Shown: piece after piece, positions 11,682 to 23,229 of the stretch
Layout: every line of letters starts with the position of its first letter
Position numbering within the stretch: position 1 is the first letter of the stretch
Origin: Aurelia coerulea
Lineage: Eukaryota > Cnidaria > Scyphozoa > Semaeostomeae > Ulmaridae
Direction: 5' to 3'
DNA length: 64,000 nt
Assembly: GCA_039566865.1 (NCBI GenBank)
Contig: CM076958.1
Location: forward strand, 9,028,501-9,092,500
The notes under the pieces: generated by a model
What the model was told of the DNA's origin: nothing
What the model saw: the letters and a program-made list of their open reading frames with translations, nothing else
Databases searched by the model: none
Program-made: the position numbers and the translations under genes

Positions 11682-12262
11682 ATGGCAACAAAAGAATGCA
11701 TAGAAACACTGAAATGCACAATTGAGAAGCAAAACCAACGAATTGACGCTTTTGAATTGAGAATTGTAGTGATGGAGAATCTAATTGCCAAATTGCAAGA
11801 TCATCCCGATGATAGTGAACAATACAACCGCCGTATATGCCTCCACGTCAATAAGATACCTCCACCATCTAAAGGGGAGAGGGAGACGTGAGGATTGTCT
11901 CGAAAAGGTCAAAAAGGTATTCAATGAGCTTGATGCTGACATCCCGGATCCCGTATTAGACCGAGCCCACAGGATTGGAAGACCTCAGACAGTAATCGTA
12001 AGTAAGCAATCGTATGTTTTCGACCTGGCGTTACAAGACCAAAGTTCATTGCACAAGGGAAAAATGCTCAAAATATCGGATCAAGTTCGACCTCACACAG
12101 AAGAGAGTCAAGTTGCTTGTAAAGGTCAATTATTTATGGAAGAAAAGGAGCTTGGTTATGCCGTTGGCTGATGTGAATTGCCGACTCTGTGCAAAGATCG
12201 GCGATCAGCTCCATTATTTCCAGTCAGAGGAAGACTTATTTGATGCCATAAGGTCACTTTAG
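11682..12262 (+). pseudogene. ORF1 relic of another non-LTR element
   Basis: The N-terminus predicts a coiled coil (ECIETLKCTIEKQNQRIDA). EQYNRRICLHVNKIPPP and VLDRAHRIGRPQ follow, then KFDLTQKRVKLLVKVNYLWK and DVNCRLCAKIGDQLHYF in another frame. This order (coiled coil, RRM-like RNA-binding fold, C-terminal helical part) is typical of L1-like ORF1 proteins, which bind element RNA. At least two frameshifts occur (near 11880 and 12010-12050). No matching ORF2 lies beside it, because element D begins just downstream. Confidence 0.65.
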
Positions 12263-14296
12263 GAGCTCGAAAGTGAAGAGAGCCACCATAGCCAAGCTGA
12301 AAAAGCAGTAGAGAATCCAAAAGGCGTGTTAGTTTGTTTCAGTGACGAAGATTTCCCTGCCTTCGGCGATCGCCTGTCATCGTCTTGTGTTGTCGTCGGC
12401 GTGAGAGGACGTGAAAATGGCCACCGCTGCTGTCACCGAGTCGTTTGCGAGTATTTGGCCTGACGAGGAACAAGTTATGTCAGAAAATGGAATAATTATG
12501 GGAAGAGAAGAAATAGAAGAATTGGTTTTAAATAGAATAAGGAAAATCCAAAAAAACAACCATCGAGCTGACTCATATGTGGTGTGCAAGGGCCTAAGCA
12601 AATTTCATGGCCTAGATGAAAACACTACTATGATGTCATTGAATATCATGCTTCAGACCGGAAAAATTAGGAAAACATATCCTAGAGGAAGAGAATCCTT
12701 ACGAATAGTGGAAAAAGAAACAGTGAGTGAGGAAGAAATCATATAAAGAATCTAAGGATGAAGAGAAGCTGCAAAAATGTCGAGCTGAGTTGATTGAAGT
12801 TGCATCGCTGCATGATAGTCAACATACCGAAGGAAAAGAAGAGAATGAGGAGAAAGATCATGATGGAAATGTAAGTGATCATTCAGAGGAAAGTGAATCC
12901 TCTGATGATGAAATATCTGATGAAAATGAGTTTGAAATCTTAGAAAGTTCCAAAAAAGAAGAAGTTCATAGTGTAGAATTTGTAGATTTTGGGAAAACAC
13001 CGGAAAAAAGAGAAACTTTAACGGATGGAGACATCCTCAGGCGTATAGGTTTGATAGAGAAAAGAATTGATCAGATTGTTTTTAATCAAAAAAAAGAGAA
13101 AATAGACATTAAAAAAACCGAAACAACTAATGAAAATTGCCTGGAGGCGGAAATATTTTTTCAAAGAATCAGTGTACTTGAAAGGGAAAACAAATCGTTA
13201 CAAGATGAAAATAAATTTTTAAAAACGGAAAATGAGAAATTGAAAGGAAACATTTCAAACAAATCATATGCAGCAAAATTTGACGTCAAGAATTCCCAAA
13301 GGGAGAGCAAGCCAGACAAAAGCCGAGCTGAAAGCGTGGAACCATCCCGTGCTGTACAAAACTCAGCCAGAAATGAAGCGGCAGGTCACGCCAGGGGCAA
13401 AACTTCTGGCAAAGGGCAATTCAAAAGATACACTGAATATTCCCAAGAGTTTGCAGAAGAACCAGAGCAGTTAAATAAACAGCGAAATTTGAATACAGTT
13501 GATGCCCGAGAGCAAAGCAGTTTTTCCTTTCATAAAGCTCCTGCCAACCAATGGCAAATCCCAAGAGAAACCTTTACGTTCAAATCAGATCACCACGAGA
13601 AATTATTTCGGCGTTCTAGAAGACTGCGATACAGTCTCAGGAGAACTAGAAAAGGTGAAGAGTGATCGAATTGTTGCGCCCGGGGAGATGAACTATGCAG
13701 AAAGCGTAAAGAAAAGAACTGATTTTGAAAAAGTTGATCGAACAATGGAACCGGGTGATTTCAGTTATGCTGACTCTGTTCGTGCACAACAACGGTGGAG
13801 CAGGCCTACAAACAGTCTTACGCGGTTACAAGCAGATGACACAAGATACAGCAGAACTACGGAGCGAGAAGTTTCAGCCGTAAGACCACCTTTTCACCGT
13901 GGAAGAGACAACCCGCCATTTCGATCAGAGGGACAAGAGCCCAGGATTTGTATCACAGGAGACTCAATGATAAAGAGAATTAGGAGACAGGACATGAGTC
14001 GTGAAGTAAGTGGCGTAAATTTATATTTGAAGTCGTTTCCAGGGGCAACAGTGGATCATATGAAGCATTACATGGAGCCAACAATCAGCACAAATCCAGA
14101 TGGAAGCATCCTGCACTGTGGGACAAACAATCTAAGGAATGAAGAACCTGCTGACACTGCAAATAAGATCATTGATCTTGCTATGACAGCAAAGAGAAGG
14201 GTTAGGGATGTAGCTATATCAAGTCTGGTTAGAAGGAGTGATTCGGAGGAGCTGGAGGCAAAACGGAAGGAAGTGAATACCATCATAGAGAGAGCC

Positions 14297-16584
14297 AGGG
14301 CGTTATTTTCCCCGTGACCGCATGACCATTGGTCACAGGAAATCACAGGAAAGGAAATTTTTTCACAGGAAATTTCAATCATGAATAGGAAAGTCCACGT
14401 TTCCATCCACTTCACAGGAAGAAACTGAATTTTGAAATGAATAAAATGCTCACAGGAGTGAAAATATCTCATTCGCACTGAAGAAATCATTCAAATTTTT
14501 TCTCAACTGTCGTCTTTTTGCATGAAACAGTGACGCTAAACTAGAAACTGAATCAATTATTGTCATAAATCTTATTAAGAAATTACTAATATTCGTAGAC
14601 ATGAAAGGCATGTTTAATGTGAACAAGACCTGTACTATACTATTATCTTTGGCATTCAATTTCATGTTTTAGCAGATGCTGCCCCTCCTCTTTCTCTCCA
14701 CTGCAATGAAGGCGGGAATGTCTGTCAGTGTTCATCCCTTTCAATTGTATTTAAAGAAAACTGTAAATTATCCCTGGCCACTTCTTCATTCAAGAGTCAA
14801 TTGATGTTAAAGACTTTGAGCAATGAATATTCTAAAAGGGAAAACCCCGGGAGGGGGGGGGGTACTTCATTGTCAACATGATTCGACCTGAATCTGGACT
14901 TTGAGAAAAGGACCCATTCGTATGACAGAATATTCAAAAATTTCCAGCCCATTTGCATGAATATCAGGAAATTTTTGACCCATGTGTATGAATTTGTCGA
15001 TTTGAAACAAAGGAAAATTTCAGTTTTTTTGCGTGGATTATCATTATGGGGCCGATTGATAAGAAAATTCTCAAAGAACTACCCATCTACCAGAATTGTG
15101 GTTAAAAACAGACCCATATGTAGAGAATTTCGGATGAAAAAACCCATCCATATGAGCGGCACGTCCAGTACAACTTAACAATGAAGTACCCCCCCCCCCC
15201 CCCGGGGGGAAACTTGAAAAGCAAATACTGTTTAAGGGAAAATTTTTTGATTGATTTAGTCAGCTTAATCCATAATTCTACATGTAGAGATTTATTGCAA
15301 TTTCTAGCATGTTTATTTTCTGATTGTTAGTGAAAAATGCACTTGCAGCTGCAGTTGAAGCATATGCACGTACACCCTTAGAAACCAGGCACCTTATCCT
15401 TTTTTGCCAAAATGAAACGACATATGGCATATCATTGAGAACAAAGACCCAAAGCAAGAAGCATGCTGCCATAACCCTGCTGATTATGTTTCATGCATAG
15501 GTATCTGTGGAAAAAAGAGTGATGCAGCATAGCACTGCAGCTGTCAAATGCCAAACTACTGTAGTCCCTGTAGTGCCTTCCTGGATCGGGAATACAATTT
15601 TGCATCTTTATTCGATAAATAATATTCCAATTAGATGTGAACTGTGAATTTCCCTGCGGCTTTATCATTTCTAAACTTTTGATCCTTTTGCGAGCATCAA
15701 AAGTTTTCCAACTTCGAAACAGACAAATGACCTGAAACAAGTATTCTTTCTCATGGTGAATAAGAAGCCAGCACACAGAATTAGAACACTGATGACAAAG
15801 TGTGGCTACTGTGACTTAGAGTTAACGGATGGAAACCGTGCATAAGAAGTCAAGACTTGCTGAAGATCAGAAAACGCTAACAAATCTGTAGGAAGATGGC
15901 GCTGAATCCCACCAAATTGACCCCAATGAAGACGCATCAACGGAGGAACCATACAAAGAACGCGGAGGGTACTGCTGAGCCTAAATGTATTTCTGGGGAA
16001 ATTGAGATTGACAAAAAAGGCTCCATGCGGGACATGATCCTCAATCTGAATCGGCAACTGCTCAACAAGTCATCGATTTGAATGAAATAAAAGCAATTCC
16101 TCGGATGCAAAAATTGACATGCTTTGCGAAAAATTTGACAACCTATGCCTCAAAATTGAGAAAAAAGCGTTACCAGAAGTCGCTAAGCCCTCTGACATTT
16201 CTACTGATGATGAAAGGATTGCTCTGTAGATCAATTGACGATAGCTCTCATATTCGAGATGTGATGGCTACTTCAATCATGCCCAATGCAAAATGAAGCT
16301 GCTATGCCAGTGAAAGGTGCTCGTACTCCTGGACTTTTCAGTCTTTCTCCAGAGGATGGTTAAAACTTTGAAAATGAAAAGCCATTGCCAGATTAATTTC
16401 TCAATCTAAAGAAACATCTGAAGAAAAGTTTCACGACAAACTTGCATGTCATTAAAAACATTTCAAGAGACGCAACTTTCATTGCATATTTGAGAATTAA
16501 CCACAATTTCAAAAGATTTTCTCTCAGGAAATTTCCTCCTGAAAATTTGCGGTCACAGGAAGTCTGTGAAAAAATAACATCCTG
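14297..16584. mobile_element. TIR DNA transposon with 9-bp TSD inside element D ORF1
   Basis: The direct repeat GAGAGAGCC flanks it (14288-14296 and 16585-16593). Left end AGGGCGTTATTTTCC and the reverse complement of the right end CAGGATGTTATTTTTT match, and GTGACCGC follows on both arms. Removing the insert and one repeat keeps the ORF1 frame open to its natural stop. A 9-bp duplication suggests a Mutator-like element. Small ORFs at 15896-16296 resemble no transposase I know. A second foldback (14845-15209) is nested inside. Confidence 0.7.
14845..15209. mobile_element. C/G-tipped foldback element, complete copy
   Basis: Ends are CCCCGGGAGGGGGGG on the left and a long C run plus CCCGGGGGG on the right. 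The next segment, GGTACTTCATTGT, is inverted as ACAATGAAGTACC. The interior carries GACCCATT/CCCATATG words seen in the partial copy at 342-505. Flanks GGGAAAAC and GGGAAACT may be a diverged target duplication. Confidence 0.6.
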
Positions 16585-16794
16585 GAGAGAGCCCTGAGAG
16601 ATTTGCCCTTGCCCCTACAATTCATAAATCATGACAACATTGAACAGAAGCATTTGGACAAATGGGGGTCACACTTGGAACTTTTCTGGCACTAACATGA
16701 TGACAGGTAATTTCATAGAATTTTTAAATGAGACTTGACTGTATAATGGAAAGATTTTAAAAACGACTAACGAGCACAATTTTTTTTTTCATTA

Positions 16795-19700
16795 GCAATG
16801 TAGAGCAATCAACGAACACAAATGTTATTGAGAGTGATTCAGACATCTTATGCATATCTTCGGAAAATATATCAACGCCATTTTCGCCTATTAGTTTAAC
16901 AGCATCCGTTTCTCTAATTTCAAACTCTAGCAAAGATTCATCAGCGAATAATTCATCAGGACCAATTAGCGAGTCTGAAAGTAATGATATCGACAAATTG
17001 TTTAGTCTAAGGGTTGAATGTGCCAGGAATTTGCTCATAGGTTTTTTAAACATAAACAGCCTCAGAAATAAAATCACTGATCTCAGAATGATCGCTGAGA
17101 GATGTTTGCCTGATATATTACTCATCGAAGAAACAAAACTAAACTCGGATTTTAAAACTGAATTGTTTCTTATTAATAATTACAAAAGTCCAATACGTCT
17201 GGATAGGTCTGAATTTGGAGGAGGTCTCATGCAATACTCAAGGAATGGCATTATTTGCAACAGGGTGCCCACTTTTGAGGTCCCATCTCTTGAGCTTTTA
17301 TGTTCTGAACTAGTAGTTGCAAAAAAGAAATGGATAATATATAGTATTTACCGTCCCCCGAATGTAAATATAGAAACATTTTTCTCAGATCTGTCCACTT
17401 CTTTAAATCGTGCATTAGATCGGTACGATAACATCATTTTGATGGGCGATATCAATATTGACACTCTGAATAAAACAGATCCCGGTTTTGACAAATTGGC
17501 TTCTTTTTGTGATGTGTTCGGTTTGTCCAATTTAGGGACGTCGAAAACTTGTTTCACAAAGAACCATAGCTCATCTATTGACGTTATTCTAACGAATAGA
17601 CCCAGGTCTTTCCAGAAAACCTCCGTTTTTGAAGTAGGGCTAAGTGACTATCATGGTCTCGTAGCTACCACTATGAAATCAACTGTTCCTAGGCTAAAAC
17701 CGAAACAAATAAAATATCGCAGCTACAAAAAGTTTGTTCCTGAAAATTTCTTGAATGATGTAAAGCATGCCCAATTTGAATGCAACGAGACTAACCCGGA
17801 TAAATCCTACGATCATCTGACCAATACTTTCAAAAATATAGTGGACAAACACGGTCCCATCAAAACAAAGTTTCTAAGGGGAAATAATGCACCCTTTATG
17901 AATCCAGAGCTGAAAAAAGCCATGTGTACTCGTTCTAGGTTTAAAAGAAGATTAAATAGACACACTTCAAGTCAAACTGAAATGGCTTTCAAGAAGCAAC
18001 GAAATCGCTGTGTTGCCCTACGTAAAAAAGCCATAAAGAATCACTTCAAGAGAGTCACCAGCAATGGTCTCATGTCAAATAAAGCCTTCTGGGATCTGGT
18101 GAAACCTTTTCTCTCAAATAAGGGTGTCCTATCTGGTACTGATATCTCATTGGTTAAAGATGACAAAATAGTTACTAATGATCATGATTTATGTGAAATC
18201 TTTAACGATTATTACATTAATATCGTCGAAAATACTTCCGGTAAGAAACCTTCCAGCATTGCAGATAAGACTTCGATTGATGATGATCGAGACATTGTCA
18301 AGTTAATTCTTGATAAATACAAAGATCATCCGAGTATTTTGGCTATACTTGCAGACCCTGAACATACTTTTGAATCCTTTTCTTTCAATGAGGTTACTGC
18401 TAGAGATGTATGGCTCCAATTGAAAATGCTCGATGGCAGTAAATCAACAGGTGTTGATCAAATTCCACCAAAGCTTGTTTCTCTGGCTAGCGATGATTTA
18501 GCTGTCCCTCTTACTAACGCTATCAATTGTAGCATTCGTAATTTCATATTTCCCCAGAATGCAAAAACTGCAGCAGTCTGCCCTTAAGACAAAGGTGAAC
18601 CCGTTCGTACTGTGGAGAGAAATTATCGTCCAGTCAGTATACTTAACACTTTTTCCAAAACTTTTGAAAAAATTCTAAAGGAACAGCTTAGCCCCTTCCT
18701 TGACAAGACCCTTTCGATCTTTATTGCAGCGTATAGAAGAGCATACAGTACACAGCATGTTTTGATTAAACTTGTAGAAGAGTGGAAATATAAACTTGAC
18801 AATAACTTCATTGTAGGGTCCGTCTTGATGGATCTGTCAAAGGCTTTTGATTGCATCCCGCATGATTTAATAATAGCCAAACTTCATGCATATGGCTTTG
18901 ATGAAAATGCATTGGTTCTTGTCTATTCCTATCTGAAAAAACGGAAGCAGAGTGTCCGGATAAATAATGTCTGCAGTTCTTTTCAAGAAATAGTATCAGG
19001 AGTCCCCCAAGGATCAATGTTAGGTCCTATTCTTTACAATTTCTATATAAATGATCTTTTCTATTTCATAAAGCAAGCAACCATGTACAATTATGCTGAT
19101 GATAACACGCTGGCTTTCTTTTCCAAATCCTTGCCGGATCTTGTCAAGGTTTTGGAAAGTGAAGCAAGCAGCGCTCTCTCTTGGCTTGAACAAAATGAAA
19201 TGATTGCTAACCCTAATAAATTCCATGCACTTATTGTTAAAAAAGACCAGACAAACACTTGTGGCATAAATCTTGATTTCCAAGGACATTCTATCAAATC
19301 TGAGGAGACTGTTAAACTCTTAGGTGTAACACTAGATTACAAATTGAACTTTGACCCACACATATCAAACCTTTGCAAAAAAGCCGCGGCACAACTAAAC
19401 GTTCTTAAACGACTGAAGTCATTCATTGGTTTTGCTGAAAAAGAAGTTTTGGTTCAGTTTCGTGTACTCAAATTTTAACTACTGTCCTTTAGTTTGGTAT
19501 TTTTCATCTTCAAAATCAGTCCAGAAAATTGAAAGAATACAGGAACGCGCGCTTAGATTTCTGTACAATGATCATAAAAGCTCTTATGATGATCTTCTTA
19601 TTAGGTCAAAAAAGATGCACAATGCAAGTTGCTCGTCAGAGAACTCTCTGTGTCGAAATCTTTAACACAATAAAAAACTTGAATCCATCTTTTATGCATA

Positions 19701-19942
19701 ATATTTTTAGTTCAAGAACTTCAAATCATCCATCTCGGAATCCCAACAATTTAAATCATTTTCGACCAAATCAGGTAACTTTCGGTTCCAAGAGTCTTAA
19801 AGCCATGGGACCTCAGATTTGGAACTGTTTGCCAAATGAACTAAAATCAGCTAAAAATCTAAACAGTTTCAAGGTTATGATAAAACAATGGAATGGCCCC
19901 ACCTGTAAATGCAACGTTTGTAAATATAATGATATCATGTAG
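16795..19942 (+). pseudogene. Element D ORF2: APE endonuclease and reverse transcriptase (one stop, two frameshifts)
   Basis: A polar Ser-rich leader comes first. The APE endonuclease follows: LNINSLRNK (near 17050), IEETKL, IYSIYRPP, LMGDINID, DVILTNRP and SDYHGLV, which hold the Asn, Glu, Asp and His residues expected for nicking target DNA. RT blocks are LDGSKSTGVDQIP, AYRRAYSTQHVLIKL, LMDLSKAFDCIPHDL, GVPQGSMLGPIL and catalytic YADDNT (near 19095). The end has WNGPTCKCNVC, a possible zinc-binding tail. TAA at 18585-18587 interrupts an otherwise continuous frame. Single-base shifts lie near 19455 and 19620. No clear ATG is visible; the frame is open from about 16795. Confidence 0.85.
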
Positions 19943-20131
19943 ATTTTGTCCATTTATGTCCATGTAGTTTGATATTTATCTTCTGTATATACGTATTCAT
20001 TTCCTTAAAGTTATTTTTCCATTTGTTAGTAGATTCGATTTAGATTAGTTGTATGTGTATATATTTGTATATATATGTATAGCTAGGTGTAAAAAATCGA
20101 ATAAAAATAAGATAACAAACAAACAAACAAA

Positions 20132-20370
20132 TCGCACGACTGATTTTGGAAGTTGGATTGACTTCAACTTTTTCGCGACCAGCACGAGCAGAGCCAATCA
20201 AATACTCACACGAGCATAGCCAGCCAAGCAGGCACGATCATATACGCATGCTCAGACCATTATTGGTCGCGCGACCAGTTCACACAAATGAAAATCATTT
20301 ACGCGACTGCTTTCGAGCGATCGCACAAGTTGCACGACCAAATTTGCACAAGTGGAAACCCGCCTAAAAG
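20132..20370. repeat. Partial MITE-like repeat beside the D tail
   Basis: Rich in GCGACC, GCACGACC and GATCGCACAAGT words; GGTCGCGCGACC is a short palindrome. The right edge reads TTTGCACAAGTGGAAACCCG. No second arm is visible on the left, where the element D tail abuts, so D may have inserted into it. Confidence 0.35.
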
Positions 20371-20439
20371 ATGAAGCTTGAGGTAGTTCTGATCATTCTA
20401 ATTCATTGACAAGATAATTTTAGATTGGTTGGACCCTGT

Positions 20440-21240
20440 AGTATGGACCTAGACAGTCCTAGTGTAGTTTTGTTTGTCCTCCAGGTTTTTCAAATTGCTT
20501 GTATTTGTTTACGATATATTTTCGACTTCGTTTTTCCAATGCCCTTTGCATCTAGAGGTATCGGTATGTTGGAGTATTCTAAATTATACCTACCTAAGGA
20601 AAACCTCATTACGCTGTATAGATGTCTCGTTGAGCCCTATTGTAGGTATTGTTGCTCTGTTTTGGGATCTTGCGGTGAATAAGCCCTCGATAAGTTGTAA
20701 AAACTTCAAAATCGAGCCACCAGGATAGTTACAAACAGCCCCTTTGACACGTCAGCTTTGCCTTTAATAAAGAATCTCGATTGGCTTACTATTAGAGAAC
20801 TGATCGATTTTGAAACAAGCAATATGGTCTATAAATCTCTGAACAACCTTGCCCCAGATTAATTGAGAAACATATTTCAAATTGTATCTGAAGCTACTAA
20901 ACGTCAGCTGAGGAATTCTAAAAACGGGCCTTAGATTACCATTATTAAGAACATCAACTGGTCAGAAATCGTTTGCTTACAGAGGGGCTAAGGTATGGAA
21001 TGACCTAGATAGTGGTGTCAAGGCATCCTCATCGCTCTGCACTTTTCGAAGAAAATATAAAGCCAAACTATGACACATCTCACTTTTCGTTCTTTTCTTT
21101 TTGTCAAAGATTATTGTAAATAGGATTATATTATATATTTAGTTATTACTAAATTTCCTTCCAGCATGGCTCCCTAAAAAAATGTTTTGAATCATTGAGT
21201 GGATTACCATGGATAAAAAAGTTAAAATGAAAAACATGAA
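20440..21240 (+). pseudogene. RT C-terminal fragment of a CR1-like element
   Basis: Translates in pieces to a long run after RT: LYRCLVEPYCRYCCSVLG, then LQKLQNRATRIV, PLIKNLDWLTIRELI, TSNMVYKSLNNLAPD and YRGAKVWNDL. This order is the standard end of CR1-group ORF2. Several stops (near 20680 and 20860) and frame changes show decay. The 3' end is a run of ATGAAAAAC-type repeats (about 21222-21250), like the family B tail, so it may be a relative of B. Confidence 0.65.
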
Positions 21241-21474
21241 AAATGAAATATTTGAAAGAGTAGAGATTGTGAATTTCGGTGGTTTTTTTAATTTCGGTGG
21301 TTCGGTGGTCGGTGGTCGGTGGTCGGTGGCAAGATATATTTTGACTCATCCAGTAAGTAATCAAAGGATTAGTTTTGCAGTTCACGAAAAATTTCGGCCA
21401 TACCCTTAGAAAGCACCAGGAAAACGTGTGAGTCCCGCATAATCAGGTATTTCAACCCCCTCGCTTTGAATCTT

Positions 21475-21805
21475 TCAGGTACACGGTAGTTGAGGCATTT
21501 CCTAAAATTTAAGGACTGAATTTGCAAAAAAGGGCTTTCATTACGCAGCTCTCAAGTCATGGAATGATACACCTGCCGAAATTCGCGAGTTACCGACACT
21601 TGATCGTTTTAAAAAATAACTTAAAACGCATCTAAAGAGCTAGACTCTCAAGCCAAACACAACTCCCTGGAAGAACAGCAAGGATTAAGTTTTATAGGAC
21701 TTTAGGTTTTTATTCATAAGGTTTTATCATTGTAAATAGATGTTATATATTTTAATTTGCTGAAGGGTTAATTTGTGTATAAATAATATTAAATGAAAAA
21801 AAAAA
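21475..21805 (+). pseudogene. 3' end of a family B element
   Basis: Reads KKGFHYAALKSWNDTPAEIRELPTL in pieces, the counterpart of KKGFHYSALKAWNNIPINIRELPTL at the end of family B (near 8090-8190). The downstream GCTGAAGGGTTAATTTGTGT and A-rich tail also match. Only about 330 bases remain, as expected of a strongly 5'-truncated copy. Confidence 0.7.
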
Positions 21806-22366
21806 ATAAGCTGCATAATTTAACGAACAAGATGAAAACTCCACTGCTAAGCTACAAAAATAACTCATCAAGGACATTGTTTCACACTAACCTGATAAAC
21901 TTTTGCAAATGCTTTTCTCTCAAGACAGAATATTTTCTGGATGGTTTTGCATTTTCCTTGTCGTATTGTTCACCAACAAGAGTTTCTAAATTCAGACTGA
22001 ATCTGCTCGGCAGAAGGGTTGGGCCCATGTCTTCGTCGATCACGTCGGAACCATATGCCTCGATGTTATCTGAATTTCCCACTGAAAAAAAGAATTTAGC
22101 TTGGATAAAATAACTATGAAATAATCTGATATAAATCATGCAATGGGAGGTAATTTGAAGTTTCAAACGAAGAGGACAATCCCGATGCAAAATTAAGGAG
22201 TACAATTTTCTGAAAAATGTTCCGATGCTTGCAAGGGTTCATGTTAATTGACAGCTGGATGAAATATTATATTCGTTTTGACTCTCTTATTCTGAAATAG
22301 CAGAAAAAATGAATCACTTGTGTCCACCTGCTGGGACATAGCGAACAAGACATTCGGTTATCTTTT

Positions 22367-23226
22367 TTGTACTGGGCGGGTGATTCCAAAAATGCAAGTA
22401 AAAGTGTCATCAATAAAGATTCTGCAATTTCTCAAGATGCCAAGACAAACATCCTAGTTGCAGACCTAGTAAGAATAATGAGGAATGTGTCGCGGCAGTG
22501 CGAAAAGAATGAAAGAACACAGCATGTACAACACTTCCTCCACCGAATGCAGTTCTCTGGTTATTCGCAAGAAGATAAGATCAAGGTCTACAAAAAGGCC
22601 AAACGAAAGTTTGAAAAGATTGTAGAGCGTGACAAGACAAGAGAATGTCCAATGTATCGGGGGAAATTTTGGCACCGTGAAAGAAGGGAAATGCAAAAGA
22701 TAGAGAAAAAGAACAGATGGTATGAGCAAGGAGGATACGAGACGGTTATGTTTGTTGATGTAACACCGAACGGAGAGCTAGCGGCAGAATGCAAGAAAGC
22801 ACTGAAAGACTCACAGTTAAAAATACGAGTTGTTGAAAGATCAGGAAATCATTGAGGAACATCTTAAGTAAATCTGATCCGTTTCAAAACAATTCTTGTG
22901 GAAAAGATACCTGCAAAGTTTGCAGGGTGAACCCAATAGTTAACTGTAAAACAAGAGATGTCGTTTATAGATTGAAATGTCTCGGCTGTGCAGAAAGCAA
23001 TGGAAGAGAAGGTACCTACATTGGAGAAACAGCAAGAAGCATCGGAGAAAGAGCAAGTGAGCACCTCACCAAATACGAAAACAGTGAAAAGAATTCCGCG
23101 TTTTACAAGCACATGTTAGAGCGGCATGATGCAGTTCCGCAAGAGGTTACGGTGGATATACTGGCTACGTGCTCGGGTGACGCAATGCTCAGGCAAGTTA
23201 CGGAAGCGGTTTTTAATGGGGGTTAA
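22367..23226 (+). pseudogene. GIY-YIG nuclease fragment, Penelope-type
   Basis: Two ORFs overlap in different frames near 22852. The first (162 codons) is a basic helical region with QHFLHRMQFSGYSQEDKIKV, CPMYRGKFWH and GYETVMFVDVTPNGELA. The second has CKTRDVVYRLKCLGC, TYIGETARSIGERASEH and AMLRQVTEAVF. Its tyrosines, the Arg of IGER, the His of SEH and the terminal Glu fit the GIY-YIG endonuclease fold used by Penelope-like elements to nick DNA. No RT is present upstream, so this is a 5'-truncated piece or a relic. The ORF ends shortly after the nuclease at TAA 23224-23226. Confidence 0.65.
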
Positions 23227-23229
23227 ATG

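Larger units (their letters stand above)
12411..16695 (+). pseudogene. Element D ORF1: helical/coiled-coil protein with SGNH hydrolase domain (split and frameshifted)
   Basis: The first part (12411-12746, ATG in MATAAV context) carries a compact helical region that looks winged-helix-like. An acidic Glu/Ser stretch and a leucine-heptad coiled coil follow (about 13165-13250), then a basic, polar region. The PGEMNYAESV and PGDFSYADSV repeats precede the SGNH domain. Its block I is ITGDSM (near 13960) and its block III HCGTNN (near 14115). The domain stops at 14296 at a transposon and resumes at 16594 in the same frame, ending at TAA 16693-16695. Frameshifts lie near 12730 and 13595. SGNH domains occur in ORF1s of several CR1-group elements, where they are thought to be esterases; their role is inferred. 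Confidence 0.75.
12345..20131 (+). mobile_element. Non-LTR retrotransposon D (CR1/L2-like), nearly complete
   Basis: Contains ORF1 with a C-terminal SGNH hydrolase domain, then about 100 bases later ORF2 with APE endonuclease, RT and a terminal C-x-C-x2-C motif. The 3' UTR ends in an AATAAAAATAAG run and AAAC repeats near 20085-20131. ORF1 is split by a 2.3-kb DNA transposon (14297-16584). The 5' edge is uncertain; a GC-rich stretch just before 12411 may be its 5' UTR. Confidence 0.75.

Noticed and set aside
15896..16296. Small ORFs inside the 2.3-kb TIR element as a possible transposase
   Set aside because: No catalytic motif or zinc finger visible; too short and broken to support.
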